Assembly: GCF_000720475.1 (NCBI RefSeq)
Contig: NZ_JOAP01000016.1
Location: 56,263 to 120,262 of the forward strand
Direction of reading: 5' to 3'
Source of the DNA: Streptomyces aureocirculatus
GTDB taxonomy: Bacteria; Actinomycetota; Actinomycetes; Streptomycetales; Streptomycetaceae
DNA length: 64,000 nt
Positions 8,430-16,444 of the stretch are shown piece by piece. The translations under genes were made by a program, and so were the position numbers. Within the stretch, counting starts at the first letter, position 1. Every line of letters starts with the position of its first letter. Below the pieces are notes generated by a model. That model had not been told where the DNA came from and made no database searches. It saw only the letters and a program-made list of their open reading frames with translations.

Positions 8430-9635
8430 TCAGGCGTCGCAGCGGAACGGAACCCCGGTGTAGCCCTCGGCCAGATCGGTCTCGGCCGCCCGGCAGGTGG
8501 CGATCCGGTCGAGGCGAGCACGGCGGAGGCGGTCGTCGAAGGGGCTCGCGTCGGGGTCGCGGTGCAACAGGTCCGTCATCGCGTACGAGAAGTGCTCGGC
8601 CTGCCAGACGCGGCGCAGACAGTCCGCCGAGTAGGCGTCGATCCCCGCCGGGTCGCCCGTGTCACGGTGCGTGACGATGGCGCGGGCGAGGGTGACGACG
8701 TCGCCGACGGCGAGGTTGAGGCCCTTGGCGCCCGTGGGCGGCACGATGTGGGCGGCGTCCCCGGCGAGGAAGAGCCGGCCGTGCCGCATCGGCTCGTGTA
8801 CGTAGGAGCGCATCGGGGTGACGGCTTTAGCCGTGATCGCCCCGCGCGCGAGCCGCCGCCCGCCGTCGGTCTCCACCCGCCGGTCCAGCTCGTCCCAGAT
8901 GTCCGCGTCGCTCCAGGAGGCGGCGTCGGTGCCCGGGGGCACCTGAAGGTAGAGGCGGGAGATGGGTGCGCCGGCGGCCCCGCTGCCCGGTGGGCGCATG
9001 CTCAACAGGGCGAAGCCGCGGTCGTGGCGGGCGTACACCAGCTCGTGGTGCGAGGGCGGCGCGTCGGCGAGGACCCCCAGCCAGGCGTAGGGCCACGCGC
9101 GCTCGTAGGTCCGGGTGAGCGCGGGCGGCACCGCGGCGCGCGAGACCCCCCAGTAGCCGTCGCACCCGGCGACGTAGGAGCATTCCAGGACCTCCTCGCG
9201 GCCCCCGTGGCGGTAGCGCACCCGGGGCCGGTCGGTGTCGGCGTCCTCGACGGCCAGGGCCCGGGCGCCGAAGAGCAGTGGGCCGCCGGTGCGGAACCGG
9301 AGGGCGATCAGGTCCTTGCACACCTCGGTCTGGGCGTAGGCGAGCACCGAGCGGCCGCCGGTGAGCGAGGGGAGGTCGACACGGTGCCTGCGCCGGTCGA
9401 AGCGCAGCTCGATGCCGGTGTGCCGCAGGCCCTCACGGTCCATGCGGGCCCCCGCACCGGCCGCGCGCAGGGCGTCCGCCGTCCCCTGCTCCAGGATCCC
9501 GGCGCGCTGGCGCCGCTCCACGTGGGCGCGGTCGCGGCTCTCCAGGACGACGGACTCGATGCCCGCTCCGTCCAGGAGACGGGCGAGCAGCAGACCCGCG
9601 GGCCCGGCTCCGATGATCGCGACAGTCGTCCGCAT
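8430..9635 (-). CDS. pobA: 4-hydroxybenzoate 3-monooxygenase (FAD)
   Basis: A 401-residue class A flavoprotein hydroxylase that converts 4-hydroxybenzoate to protocatechuate using NAD(P)H and O2. The Rossmann FAD motif IIGAGPAGLLLARLL is at 6-20 and the DG motif (VAGCDGYWGVSR) near 155. The second FAD motif GRLFLAGDAAHIVPPTGAKG near 275-294 is the PobA/UbiH type, followed by LNLAVGDV. Length matches PobA (about 394). It is divergent from the VOC gene. No pobR or protocatechuate cluster is next to it. Related aromatic hydroxylases are a possible alternative. Confidence 0.85.
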   Translation of the reverse strand: MRTTVAIIGAGPAGLLLARLLDGAGIESVVLESRDRAHVERRQRAGILEQGTADALRAAGAGARMDREGLRHTGIELRFDRRRHRVDLPSLTGGRSVLAYAQTEVCKDLIALRFRTGGPLLFGARALAVEDADTDRPRVRYRHGGREEVLECSYVAGCDGYWGVSRAAVPPALTRTYERAWPYAWLGVLADAPPSHHELVYARHDRGFALLSMRPPGSGAAGAPISRLYLQVPPGTDAASWSDADIWDELDRRVETDGGRRLARGAITAKAVTPMRSYVHEPMRHGRLFLAGDAAHIVPPTGAKGLNLAVGDVVTLARAIVTHRDTGDPAGIDAYSADCLRRVWQAEHFSYAMTDLLHRDPDASPFDDRLRRARLDRIATCRAAETDLAEGYTGVPFRCDA

Positions 9636-9840
9636 TCAGGGGAGTGTCGAGCCGCTCCGGCCGGGTGTCAACGGGGCGCCCGCACGCGCGGGCGCGGTTG
9701 TCAGTGGCTGCTGCCATGCTGAGAAAGGCGCACGAACACCAGGGTCCGGGCGCCGAGCCCGGGCCCGGCACGGACCTCGGCCCGCCCTCGCCACGGCGCG
9801 GCGGACCCGGCCGCCGACCTTTGAAGGGCAGGGCAGGACC

Positions 9841-10635
9841 ATGCTTTCCACCGACTTCGTCCCGGGCGTTCCGAACTGGCTGGACCTGGGTGCTCCGGAC
9901 GCCGATGCCGCGGTGTCCTTCTACACCGCTGTCTTCGGCTGGCACTACCAGTCGGCCGGACCTGACGGCGGGTACGGCTTCTTCCTCCAGGACGACAAGA
10001 CCGTGGCCGGGATCGGCCCGCTGACCGAGGAGGGCGCGTCCGCCGCCTGGACGCTGTACTTCCACACGGCGGACGCGGACGCCACCGCCAAGTCCGTCGA
10101 GCAGGCGGGCGGCAGCGTCCGGATGCCGCCGGACGATGTGTTCGGCTTCGGCCGCATGGGCCAGTTCACCGACCCGGCGGGCGCGGACTTCGCCGTCTGG
10201 CAGCCCGCCGACATCAAGGGCGTACAGCTCGTGAGCGCACCCAACTCACTGACCTGGACCGAGCTGTACACCACGGATGCCGACGCAGCGAAGGCGTTCT
10301 ACCACGCGGTGTTCTCCTGGCAGTTCACGGACGTCCGGATGAGCCCCGAGCTGACGTACACCGTGCTGACCCCGGCGGGCGGCGGCGAGGAGCACAGCCA
10401 CGGCGGTCTCCTCACGCTGCCCGAGGAGAATCTGGCGGAGGGCTCGCGGCCGGAGTGGCATCCCTACTTCGAGGTGGCCGACTGCGACGCGGTGTACGTG
10501 CGGGCCGTGGAGGCCGGGGGCGCCGCGCTCATTCCGCCCTCCGACGCCGAGGGCATCGGCCGGTTCGCCATGCTGACGGACCCGTGGGGCGCACCCTTCG
10601 CGATCATCAAGAGCGCCGTTCCCGAAGGGAGTTGA
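9841..10635 (+). CDS. VOC family protein with two glyoxalase-like domains
   Basis: A 264-residue protein from ATG 9841 (MLSTDFVPGVPNWLDLGAPD). It has two vicinal-oxygen-chelate repeats: residues about 10-125 start at PNWLDLGAPDADAAVSFYTA, and about 135-260 start at LTWTELYTTDADAAKAFYHA. Each repeat has the FYxxVFxW signature and a C-terminal DPxGAxFA strand. It resembles the mycobacterial CFP-30B-type proteins and streptomycete proteins often labelled hydroxylase. Metal ligands and substrate cannot be fixed from the sequence. It is divergent from pobA, so a shared promoter region at 9636-9840 is likely. Confidence 0.85.
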   Translation: MLSTDFVPGVPNWLDLGAPDADAAVSFYTAVFGWHYQSAGPDGGYGFFLQDDKTVAGIGPLTEEGASAAWTLYFHTADADATAKSVEQAGGSVRMPPDDVFGFGRMGQFTDPAGADFAVWQPADIKGVQLVSAPNSLTWTELYTTDADAAKAFYHAVFSWQFTDVRMSPELTYTVLTPAGGGEEHSHGGLLTLPEENLAEGSRPEWHPYFEVADCDAVYVRAVEAGGAALIPPSDAEGIGRFAMLTDPWGAPFAIIKSAVPEGS

Positions 10636-10693
10636 GCCGCCATTGGTTGAATGGTCGATGAACGGCTCGTACGGGGAAACAGGGCGGCGGAGG

Positions 10694-10776
10694 TGCCCGG
10701 AACCGGACTTGAACCGGTACGCCCGCTAGGGGCAGCGAGGTTTAAGCTCGCCGTGTCTGCATTCCACCATCCGGGC
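10694..10776 (-). tRNA. bldA: tRNA-Leu, anticodon TAA (bldA)
   Basis: On the minus strand the acceptor GCCCGGA (from 10776) pairs with TCCGGGC, and the discriminator is A at 10694. The anticodon stem GCGAG/CTCGC closes the loop CTTAAAC, giving anticodon TAA (10744-10742). A long variable arm (GCCC/GGGC) marks a leucine tRNA. The T arm is ACCGG-TTCAAGT-CCGGT. CCA is not encoded; the next bases are CCT. In Streptomyces the UUA-reading tRNA is the product of bldA, which gates translation of TTA-containing developmental and antibiotic genes. Confidence 0.95.
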
Positions 10777-10804
10777 AGGCCGTGGGCTCCGCATCAAGGC
10801 TTCG

Positions 10805-10810
10805 ACCCTA
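10805..10810 (-). promoter_or_regulatory. possible bldA -10 element
   Basis: On the minus strand TAGGGT (10810-10805) fits the TAnnnT -10 of housekeeping Streptomyces promoters. It would place the start of transcription about 22 bases upstream of the mature tRNA end. No good -35 is present 16-18 bases upstream. An AT-rich stretch farther out (about 10855-10866) is notable in this GC context. The rest of the 560-base spacer around bldA shows no protein gene. Confidence 0.4.
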
Positions 10811-11195
10811 TCGGGAGGCATCCCCCGAACAGCGGAACAACAGCCCGACGTTGTCTTATTTTATTGACGTCTGAGGGTGCATCAGCACCTGGTACGCGCC
10901 GGTGGTACTTGCCATGGGCCTTGCGGGCCGGGCCCCTCGCAGGTGAGGGAATTGACGGGATTTAGCCGTCCCGGGCGAGACGTCCGCGCCCGGGGGGAAG
11001 CTCGGGGCAGGCGGTGGGGCAGGGGGCTGCCCCCTACTTCGCGTAGGGCGCCACCTCATCCCCAGGTATGACATGGCCCCACCGAGTCCGACCCGAGTCG
11101 CCCCCAGAACCGGAACAGCGGCTGACTCCACGGGGCTCTTTCACGGCGACGATGGAGTACGTCCCCACTCGTCGTCCCGACAGGAGCACCGTCCC

Positions 11196-11969
11196 GTGAC
11201 CACCACCACTTCCTTCGCCGCCCGGGCCACCACCGTGGCCGCGCGTGCCACGGATCTGTCCAAGGTCTACGGTCAGGGTGAGACCCAGGTCGTCGCGCTC
11301 GACCAGGTCTCCGTCGACTTCGGACAGGGCGAGTTCACCGCGATCATGGGTCCCTCCGGCTCCGGCAAGTCCACCCTGATGCACTGTGTGGCGGGCCTGG
11401 ACAGCTTCAGCGGCGGCTCCGTGCGCATCGGCGAGACCGAGCTGTCCAGCCTCAAGGACAAGCAGCTCACCAAGCTCCGCCGGGACAAGATCGGCTTCAT
11501 CTTCCAGGCGTTCAACCTGCTGCCGACGCTGACCGCCCTGGAGAACATCACGCTGCCCATGGACATCGCGGGCCGCAAGCCCGACAAGCAGTGGCTGGAG
11601 CAGGTCATCTCCATGGTGGGCCTCGCGGACCGCCTCTCGCACCGGCCCACCGAGCTGTCCGGCGGCCAGCAGCAGCGCGTCGCCGTGGCCCGCGCGCTCG
11701 CGTCGCGGCCTGAGATCATCTTCGGTGACGAGCCGACCGGGAACCTGGACTCGCGCTCGGGCGCCGAGGTCCTCGGCTTCCTGCGCAACTCGGTGCGTGA
11801 GCTGGGCCAGACCGTCGTGATGGTCACCCACGACCCGGTGGCCGCCTCGTACGCGGACCGCGTGATCTTCCTCGCCGACGGGCGGATCGTGGACGAGATG
11901 CACCAGCCTACGGCTGAGGGGGTTCTTGATCGGATGAAGGACTTCGACGCGAAGGGCCGGACCAGCTAG
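11196..11969 (+). CDS. ABC transporter ATP-binding protein (MacB/LolD type), copy 1
   Basis: A 257-residue ATPase; GTG 11196 is preceded by AGGAG (11182-11186) nine bases upstream. It has Walker A GPSGSGKST, Q-loop FIFQAFNLLP, signature LSGGQQQRVAVARAL, Walker B IIFGDEPTGNLD and the switch His in VTHDP. The NLLPTLTALENITLP and GNLDS signatures are those of the LolD/MacB/FtsE-like subfamily, which powers lipoprotein, peptide or signal transport rather than solute uptake. The permease lies 198 bases downstream on the same strand. It closely resembles the ATPase at 41929-42717; substrate unknown. Confidence 0.92.
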   Translation: MTTTTSFAARATTVAARATDLSKVYGQGETQVVALDQVSVDFGQGEFTAIMGPSGSGKSTLMHCVAGLDSFSGGSVRIGETELSSLKDKQLTKLRRDKIGFIFQAFNLLPTLTALENITLPMDIAGRKPDKQWLEQVISMVGLADRLSHRPTELSGGQQQRVAVARALASRPEIIFGDEPTGNLDSRSGAEVLGFLRNSVRELGQTVVMVTHDPVAASYADRVIFLADGRIVDEMHQPTAEGVLDRMKDFDAKGRTS

Positions 11970-12082
11970 CGCTGGTCGGCCCCGTTGTGGGCGGCTCCCC
12001 CCTGCGCCGCTACGGCTAATCGGCAGCCCCCCTGCGCCGCTTCGGCTGAGCACCTCCCGGGTCCACCGGGTCGGTTGTGGCT

Positions 12083-12116
12083 GGTCGCGCAGTTCCCCGC
12101 GCCCCTTTGGGGCGCC
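12083..12116. repeat. single arm of the composite inverted-repeat element, copy C
   Basis: GGTCGCGCAGTTCCCCGCG plus CCCCTTTGGGGCGCC matches the right arm of the elements at 3940-4080 and 29942-30108. The left arm and the CAGACGCGTCTG core are missing. It lies between the ATPase and the permease of the first ABC transporter, just after two imperfect copies of a GCCCCCCTGCGCCGCTTCGGCT-like unit at about 11992-12050. Confidence 0.7.
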
Positions 12117-12167
12117 TTCACCCGGGCCCACTAGATCTCGCCCGACCCTCACCCTGGACTGACACCC

Positions 12168-14684
12168 ATGTTCCGTACCGCCTTGCGCAATGTGCTTGCG
12201 CACAAGGCCAGGTTGTTGATGACCGTGCTCGCCGTCATGCTCGGCGTCGCGTTCGTCTCCGGCACTCTGGTCTTCACCGATACCTTCGGCTCCGCCTACA
12301 AGAACAAGTCGGCCAAGAGCTTCGACCACGTCTCGGTCGCCATCAAGCCGGACGGCGGCTCCGACGACGGCGAGGGCAAGCGGCCGCCGCTGACGGACGG
12401 GCTGCTCGCCAAGGCCAAGAAGCTGCCCGGCGCCGAGTCCGCGCTCGGCAGCGTCTCCGGCTTCACCGCGCTCGCCGACAAGGACGGCAAGCTGGTCGGC
12501 GGCGAGTGGGGCACCACCGGCGCCAACTTCTTCCCGGGCAAGGACGGCAAGGACCCGCGCTACGACTTCACCGACGGCGCCGCCCCCAAGTCGCCCCGCG
12601 ACATCGCCCTGGACAGCCGCACCGCCGACCGCACGGGCTACAAGGTGGGCGACACGGTCCGCTACTCCACCGACGGACCGGTGCACACCGCCAAGGTCAG
12701 CGGCGTCTTCGACACCGACGACGGCAGCGTGATCGCGGGCGGCAGCCTGGTCGTGTTCGACAACGACACGGCGCGCAAGGCCCTCGGCAAGAAGAACATG
12801 GCGTACGACGAGATCGACGTGAAGGCCGCCGCTGGCACCTCGGAGGGCGCCCTGAAGGCGTCCGTCGAGAAGATCCTGCCCAAGGACGCCGAGGCGGAGA
12901 CCGGTGCCGCGCTCAAGGACGAGCAGGACCGCATGATCGAGCAGAACACCAGCTCGATGAGCCAGGTGCTGCTGATCTTCGCCGGTATCGCCCTGTTCGT
13001 CGGCATCTTCATCATCGCCAACACCTTCACGATGCTGGTCGCCCAGCGCACCAAGGAACTCGCCCTGATGCGCGCCGTCGGCGCCTCCCGCCGTCAGGTC
13101 ACCCGCTCCGTGCTCATCGAGGCGTTCATCGTCGGCCTGATCGCCGCCGTCGCGGGCTTCGCGCTCGGCATCGGCGTGGCCGTCGGCCTGGAGTCCCTGA
13201 TGAACGCGGGCGGCGCCTCGCTGCCCGACGGGCCCCTCGTCATCGGCCCGACGACGATCGTCACGGCGCTGCTCATCGGCGTGGTCGTGACCATGCTCGC
13301 CGCCTGGCTGCCAGGGCGCAGGGCCGCGAAGATCCCGCCGGTCGCCGCGATGAACAGCGTGCACGCCTCGCCCACGACGCGCGGCCTGGTCGTCCGCAAC
13401 ACCATCGGCTCGCTGATCGTGGCCCTCGGCGTGGGCATGATGTTCATGAAGGACAACTACGTGAAGTCCGGGGGCGCCGCGGTGATCCTCGTCGGCGTCA
13501 TCGTCCTGACGCCGCTGCTCTCCCGCCCCTTCATCGCCGCCGCGGGACCGCTCCTGAAGCCGTTCGGCGTCACCGGCAAGCTGGCCCGTCTGAACTCGGT
13601 CCGCAACCCGCGCCGCACCGCGTCCACCGCCTCGGCCCTGATGATCGGTCTGACCCTCATCACCGCCATGACCGTCGTCGCCGTCTCCATGGGCAACGCC
13701 ATCAACAAGATGGCGACCGACTCCCTGAAGGCCGACTACGCCCTGTCCATGGCGAACTTCCAGCCGCTGACCCCCAAGGTCCACGACAAGCTGGCGCGAC
13801 TGCCCGAGGTCGAGGCCAGCTCCGCGATGCGCACCGAGGACGGCGAGGCCGACGGCAGCTCCACCCAGATCACCGGCGTCGACCCGAAGTCCTTCGCCAA
13901 GCTCGTCGGCCTCGACTTCACCAGCGGCTCCATGGCCGGCCTGAAGGGCAAGGCGGCCCTGATCGACAAGGAACTCGCCGACGACCAGGGCATCAAGACC
14001 GGTGACACCGTCCCGGTGAAGTTCGACGACGACGACAGGACCGAGCGGCTGAAGGTCGTCGGCGTCTACCAGCAGAACGAGATGATCAACGGTCTGTTCA
14101 CGCCGACCGCCAACGTCACTCCGCACATGTCGAAGGTCGTCGACCAGCAGGTCCTCCTGAAGATGAAGGGCGGCACCTCCGAGAAGGCCGAGGACGCCGT
14201 CGTGAAGGCGCTCGGCGACAATCCCGCCATCAAGATCCAGGACAAGGCCGACATCAGCAACGAGGTCGGCGGCGCCATCAACATGCTCCTGAACATGCTG
14301 TACGGCCTGCTCGCCATGGCGATCCTCGTCGCCGTCCTCGGTGTCATCAACACCCTGGCGATGTCCGTCTTCGAGCGGAAGCACGAGATCGGCATGCTCC
14401 GCGCGATCGGCCTGGACCGCGCGAAGATCAAGCAGATGGTGCGTCTTGAGTCGGTCGTCATCTCGCTGTTCGGCGCGGTGCTCGGCGTCGGGCTCGGCCT
14501 CTTCCTCGGGTGGATCGCCGGTAACAGCATCTCCGGCACCGTGAAGACGTACACGATGGAGGTCCCCGTGGGCCGGATCGTGATCTTCCTCGCCATCGCG
14601 GCGGTGGTCGGTGTGCTGGCCGCCGTTTGGCCCGCGCGGAGCGCGGCTCGGCTCAATCCTTTGCAGGCCATCAAGTCCGAGTGA
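12168..14684 (+). CDS. ABC transporter permease, FtsX/MacB family, copy 1
   Basis: An 838-residue permease with two FtsX-type domains. The first helix (LLMTVLAVMLGVAFVSGTLVF, about 15-35) is followed by a 240-residue extracytoplasmic domain, then three helices ending in AAWLPGRRAAKIPPVAAM. A central pair of helices precedes a second half with its own extracellular domain and three C-terminal helices. The second half has the FERKHEIGMLRAIG coupling motif, and the C-terminus reads WPARSAARLNPLQAI. It forms the membrane part of the transporter with the ATPase upstream. It resembles the 863-residue permease at 39341-41932. The exported or extracted substrate is unknown. Confidence 0.9.
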   Translation: MFRTALRNVLAHKARLLMTVLAVMLGVAFVSGTLVFTDTFGSAYKNKSAKSFDHVSVAIKPDGGSDDGEGKRPPLTDGLLAKAKKLPGAESALGSVSGFTALADKDGKLVGGEWGTTGANFFPGKDGKDPRYDFTDGAAPKSPRDIALDSRTADRTGYKVGDTVRYSTDGPVHTAKVSGVFDTDDGSVIAGGSLVVFDNDTARKALGKKNMAYDEIDVKAAAGTSEGALKASVEKILPKDAEAETGAALKDEQDRMIEQNTSSMSQVLLIFAGIALFVGIFIIANTFTMLVAQRTKELALMRAVGASRRQVTRSVLIEAFIVGLIAAVAGFALGIGVAVGLESLMNAGGASLPDGPLVIGPTTIVTALLIGVVVTMLAAWLPGRRAAKIPPVAAMNSVHASPTTRGLVVRNTIGSLIVALGVGMMFMKDNYVKSGGAAVILVGVIVLTPLLSRPFIAAAGPLLKPFGVTGKLARLNSVRNPRRTASTASALMIGLTLITAMTVVAVSMGNAINKMATDSLKADYALSMANFQPLTPKVHDKLARLPEVEASSAMRTEDGEADGSSTQITGVDPKSFAKLVGLDFTSGSMAGLKGKAALIDKELADDQGIKTGDTVPVKFDDDDRTERLKVVGVYQQNEMINGLFTPTANVTPHMSKVVDQQVLLKMKGGTSEKAEDAVVKALGDNPAIKIQDKADISNEVGGAINMLLNMLYGLLAMAILVAVLGVINTLAMSVFERKHEIGMLRAIGLDRAKIKQMVRLESVVISLFGAVLGVGLGLFLGWIAGNSISGTVKTYTMEVPVGRIVIFLAIAAVVGVLAAVWPARSAARLNPLQAIKSE

Positions 14685-14780
14685 CGCTTGCGCTGGGCTG
14701 AGCGGGGGTCCCGGGGTGCTGGTGCGTCCCGGGGCCCCCTTCTTATGGGGCTGCGCCCCTTGCCCCCCTGTCGCCGCTTC

Positions 14781-14810
14781 GCGGCTCGTCCTCAAACGCC
14801 GGACGGGCTG
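14781..14810. repeat. 30-bp dispersed repeat, copy 1
   Basis: Bases 14781-14810 are identical over 30 bases to 38985-39014; the shared core is CGTCCTCAAACGCCGGACGG. It is followed here by two related units GGGCTGGAATT. The stop codon of cfa (14792-14794) lies inside the repeat. I have the impression that this string is common between Streptomyces genes. Confidence 0.8.
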
Positions 14811-16159
14811 GAATTGTCGCCGTACGGGCTGGAATTCGGCCGGTGTGGGCTCGGCTGTGTGCGTTCGGTCCATACGCGGGGGCGCAGTGGCAGGCCCGAG
14901 GATCCGGATTCCGGGGTGCGGATCGCCAGGATCTGGTTGACGCCTATGCGGTTGTGTTCGAAGGCCAGGGCGCAGGCGGCCATGTAGAGGCGCCAGATGC
15001 GGGCGCGGCCGGGGCCGGTGAGGCGGATGCCCTCGGGCCAGTGGGCCTCCAGGTTGGCGACCCAGTGGCGCAGGGTGTGGGCGTAGTGCTCGCGGATGGA
15101 CTCCACGTCGCGGACCTCGAAGCCCGCGCGTTCCAGGAGGCCGACGGTGGTGCCGAGGGGGGCGAGTTCGCCGTCGGGGAATACGTAGGCGTCGATGAAC
15201 TCGTCGACCGTGTACGCGGACTCGTCGGCCTGCGGGCGGCGCGCGATCTGGTGGTTCAGGAGGCGCCCGCCGGGCTTCAGGAGGGCGTACAGGTCACCCG
15301 CGTACTCCAGGTACCGCTCGGAGCCGACGTGTTCGGCCATGCCGATGGAGGAGATCGCGTCGTAGGGGCCGTCCCGCACGTCGCGGTAGTCCTGTACGCG
15401 GATCTCGACGCGGTCGGTGAGCCCTTCCTGGGCGACGCGCTTCCTGGCGTACGCCGCCTGCTCCTGGGAGAGCGTGACGCCGACCACGCTCACGCCGTGC
15501 TCGCGGGCGGCGTGCACGGCCATGGAACCCCAGCCGCAGCCGACGTCGAGCAGCCGCATGCCGGGACGCAGGCCCAGCTTGCGGGCGATGAGTTCGAGCT
15601 TGTCGCGCTGTGCGTCCTCCAGGGTCGAGTCCGGGGACTCCCAGTACGCGCACGAGTAGACCATCGACGGGCCGAGGACCAGCTCGTAGAAGTCGTTGCC
15701 GACGTCGTAGTGGTGGCTGACGGCCTTCTTGTCGCTGCCCCTGGTGTGCCGGTGCAGCCTGCTCTGCCTGCGCATCTCCTCGCGGGGCGCGGGCGGCGGC
15801 ACGAAGGGCGCGGCGAGCCGCAGCAGGGACCGGGCCGCAGCTCTGACCTGCGGGTCGCGCAGGCTGTCGGGGAGGCTCCTGGCGTCCTCGTCGCGCTCCC
15901 AGATGTACTCGGCGAGCAGGTCGAGCACCGCGTACAGATCGCCGTCGACATCGATGTCCCCCGCCACCCATGCCCGTGCGAGACCCAGCTCCCCCGGCTT
16001 CCACAGCAGTCGGCGCAGGGCGCGGCGATGGCGGACGACGAGGGTGGGCGCGCCGGGCGGGCCGGTCTCAGAACCGTCCCAGGCGCGGACTCGAATGGGC
16101 AGCTCGGCTCCCGTGAGCTGCTCGGCGAGATTCTTCAGCCGCAGTGCGGCATCCTGCAT
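14792..16159 (-). CDS. cfa: cyclopropane-fatty-acyl-phospholipid synthase
   Basis: A 455-residue SAM-dependent methyltransferase that adds a methylene bridge to unsaturated acyl chains of membrane phospholipids. ATG 16159 follows GGAGGT by seven bases; earlier in-frame codons lack a site. Features are an N-terminal helical domain (about 1-140), the HYDVGNDFYELVLG motif, SAM motif I LLDVGCGWGSMAVHAA (about 195), and SIGMAEHVG. The C-terminal helix ends around GVNQILAIRTP. The last 35 or so residues (through NSSPYGDNSSPSGV) are unlike the family and come from dispersed-repeat DNA. Confidence 0.9.
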   Translation of the reverse strand: MQDAALRLKNLAEQLTGAELPIRVRAWDGSETGPPGAPTLVVRHRRALRRLLWKPGELGLARAWVAGDIDVDGDLYAVLDLLAEYIWERDEDARSLPDSLRDPQVRAAARSLLRLAAPFVPPPAPREEMRRQSRLHRHTRGSDKKAVSHHYDVGNDFYELVLGPSMVYSCAYWESPDSTLEDAQRDKLELIARKLGLRPGMRLLDVGCGWGSMAVHAAREHGVSVVGVTLSQEQAAYARKRVAQEGLTDRVEIRVQDYRDVRDGPYDAISSIGMAEHVGSERYLEYAGDLYALLKPGGRLLNHQIARRPQADESAYTVDEFIDAYVFPDGELAPLGTTVGLLERAGFEVRDVESIREHYAHTLRHWVANLEAHWPEGIRLTGPGRARIWRLYMAACALAFEHNRIGVNQILAIRTPESGSSGLPLRPRVWTERTQPSPHRPNSSPYGDNSSPSGV

Positions 16160-16301
16160 GGCGCACACCTCCGTGATCACATCCCGGAACGGAACGATCC
16201 GACACCACGTAAACACCAACGACCGGCGTGCGCAGTCCCGTTGTCCCGTCATGAATGGGCAAAATACATGTAGTGAGCACCAAGAGGGTGGGGGAAACGC
16301 A

Positions 16302-16339
16302 GAAAGGGCCCCCGCACCACGGATGGCGGGGGCCCTTTC
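16302..16339 (-). terminator. strong terminator hairpin downstream of ndh
   Basis: A perfect 14-base-pair inverted repeat with arms 16302-16315 (GAAAGGGCCCCCGC) and 16326-16339, and a ten-base loop. It lies 106 bases after the ndh stop and 142 bases before the cfa start on the same strand, so it should separate their transcripts. Between it and ndh is a run of GGTACTGCGG-like units (about 16342-16406). Confidence 0.82.
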
Positions 16340-16341
16340 GG

Positions 16342-16406
16342 TGTACTGCGGGTACTGCGGGTATTGCCGGTACTGCGGGTGGTGCAGGTACTGCGGGTGG
16401 TGCTGC
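16342..16406. repeat. short degenerate tandem repeat after ndh
   Basis: Six to seven degenerate units related to GTACTGCGGGT lie between the ndh stop and its terminator hairpin. Spacing is 9-15 bases, and the units vary (TATTGCCGG, GGTGCAGGT). There is no coding frame. This is probably replication slippage DNA. Confidence 0.55.
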
Positions 16407-16444
16407 GGCTCAGGCCGCCAGGAGGCCTTGGTCAGGACACCTGG

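Noticed and set aside
10651..10965. Plus-strand frame of 104 codons over bldA
   Set aside because: It overlaps the tRNA, has poor codon bias and no ribosome site.
11034..14873. Minus-strand open frame of about 1280 codons across the first ABC transporter
   Set aside because: It is the antisense of two clear ABC genes. Its His/Asp/Gly-rich sequence is what high-GC codon bias produces in the opposite frame.
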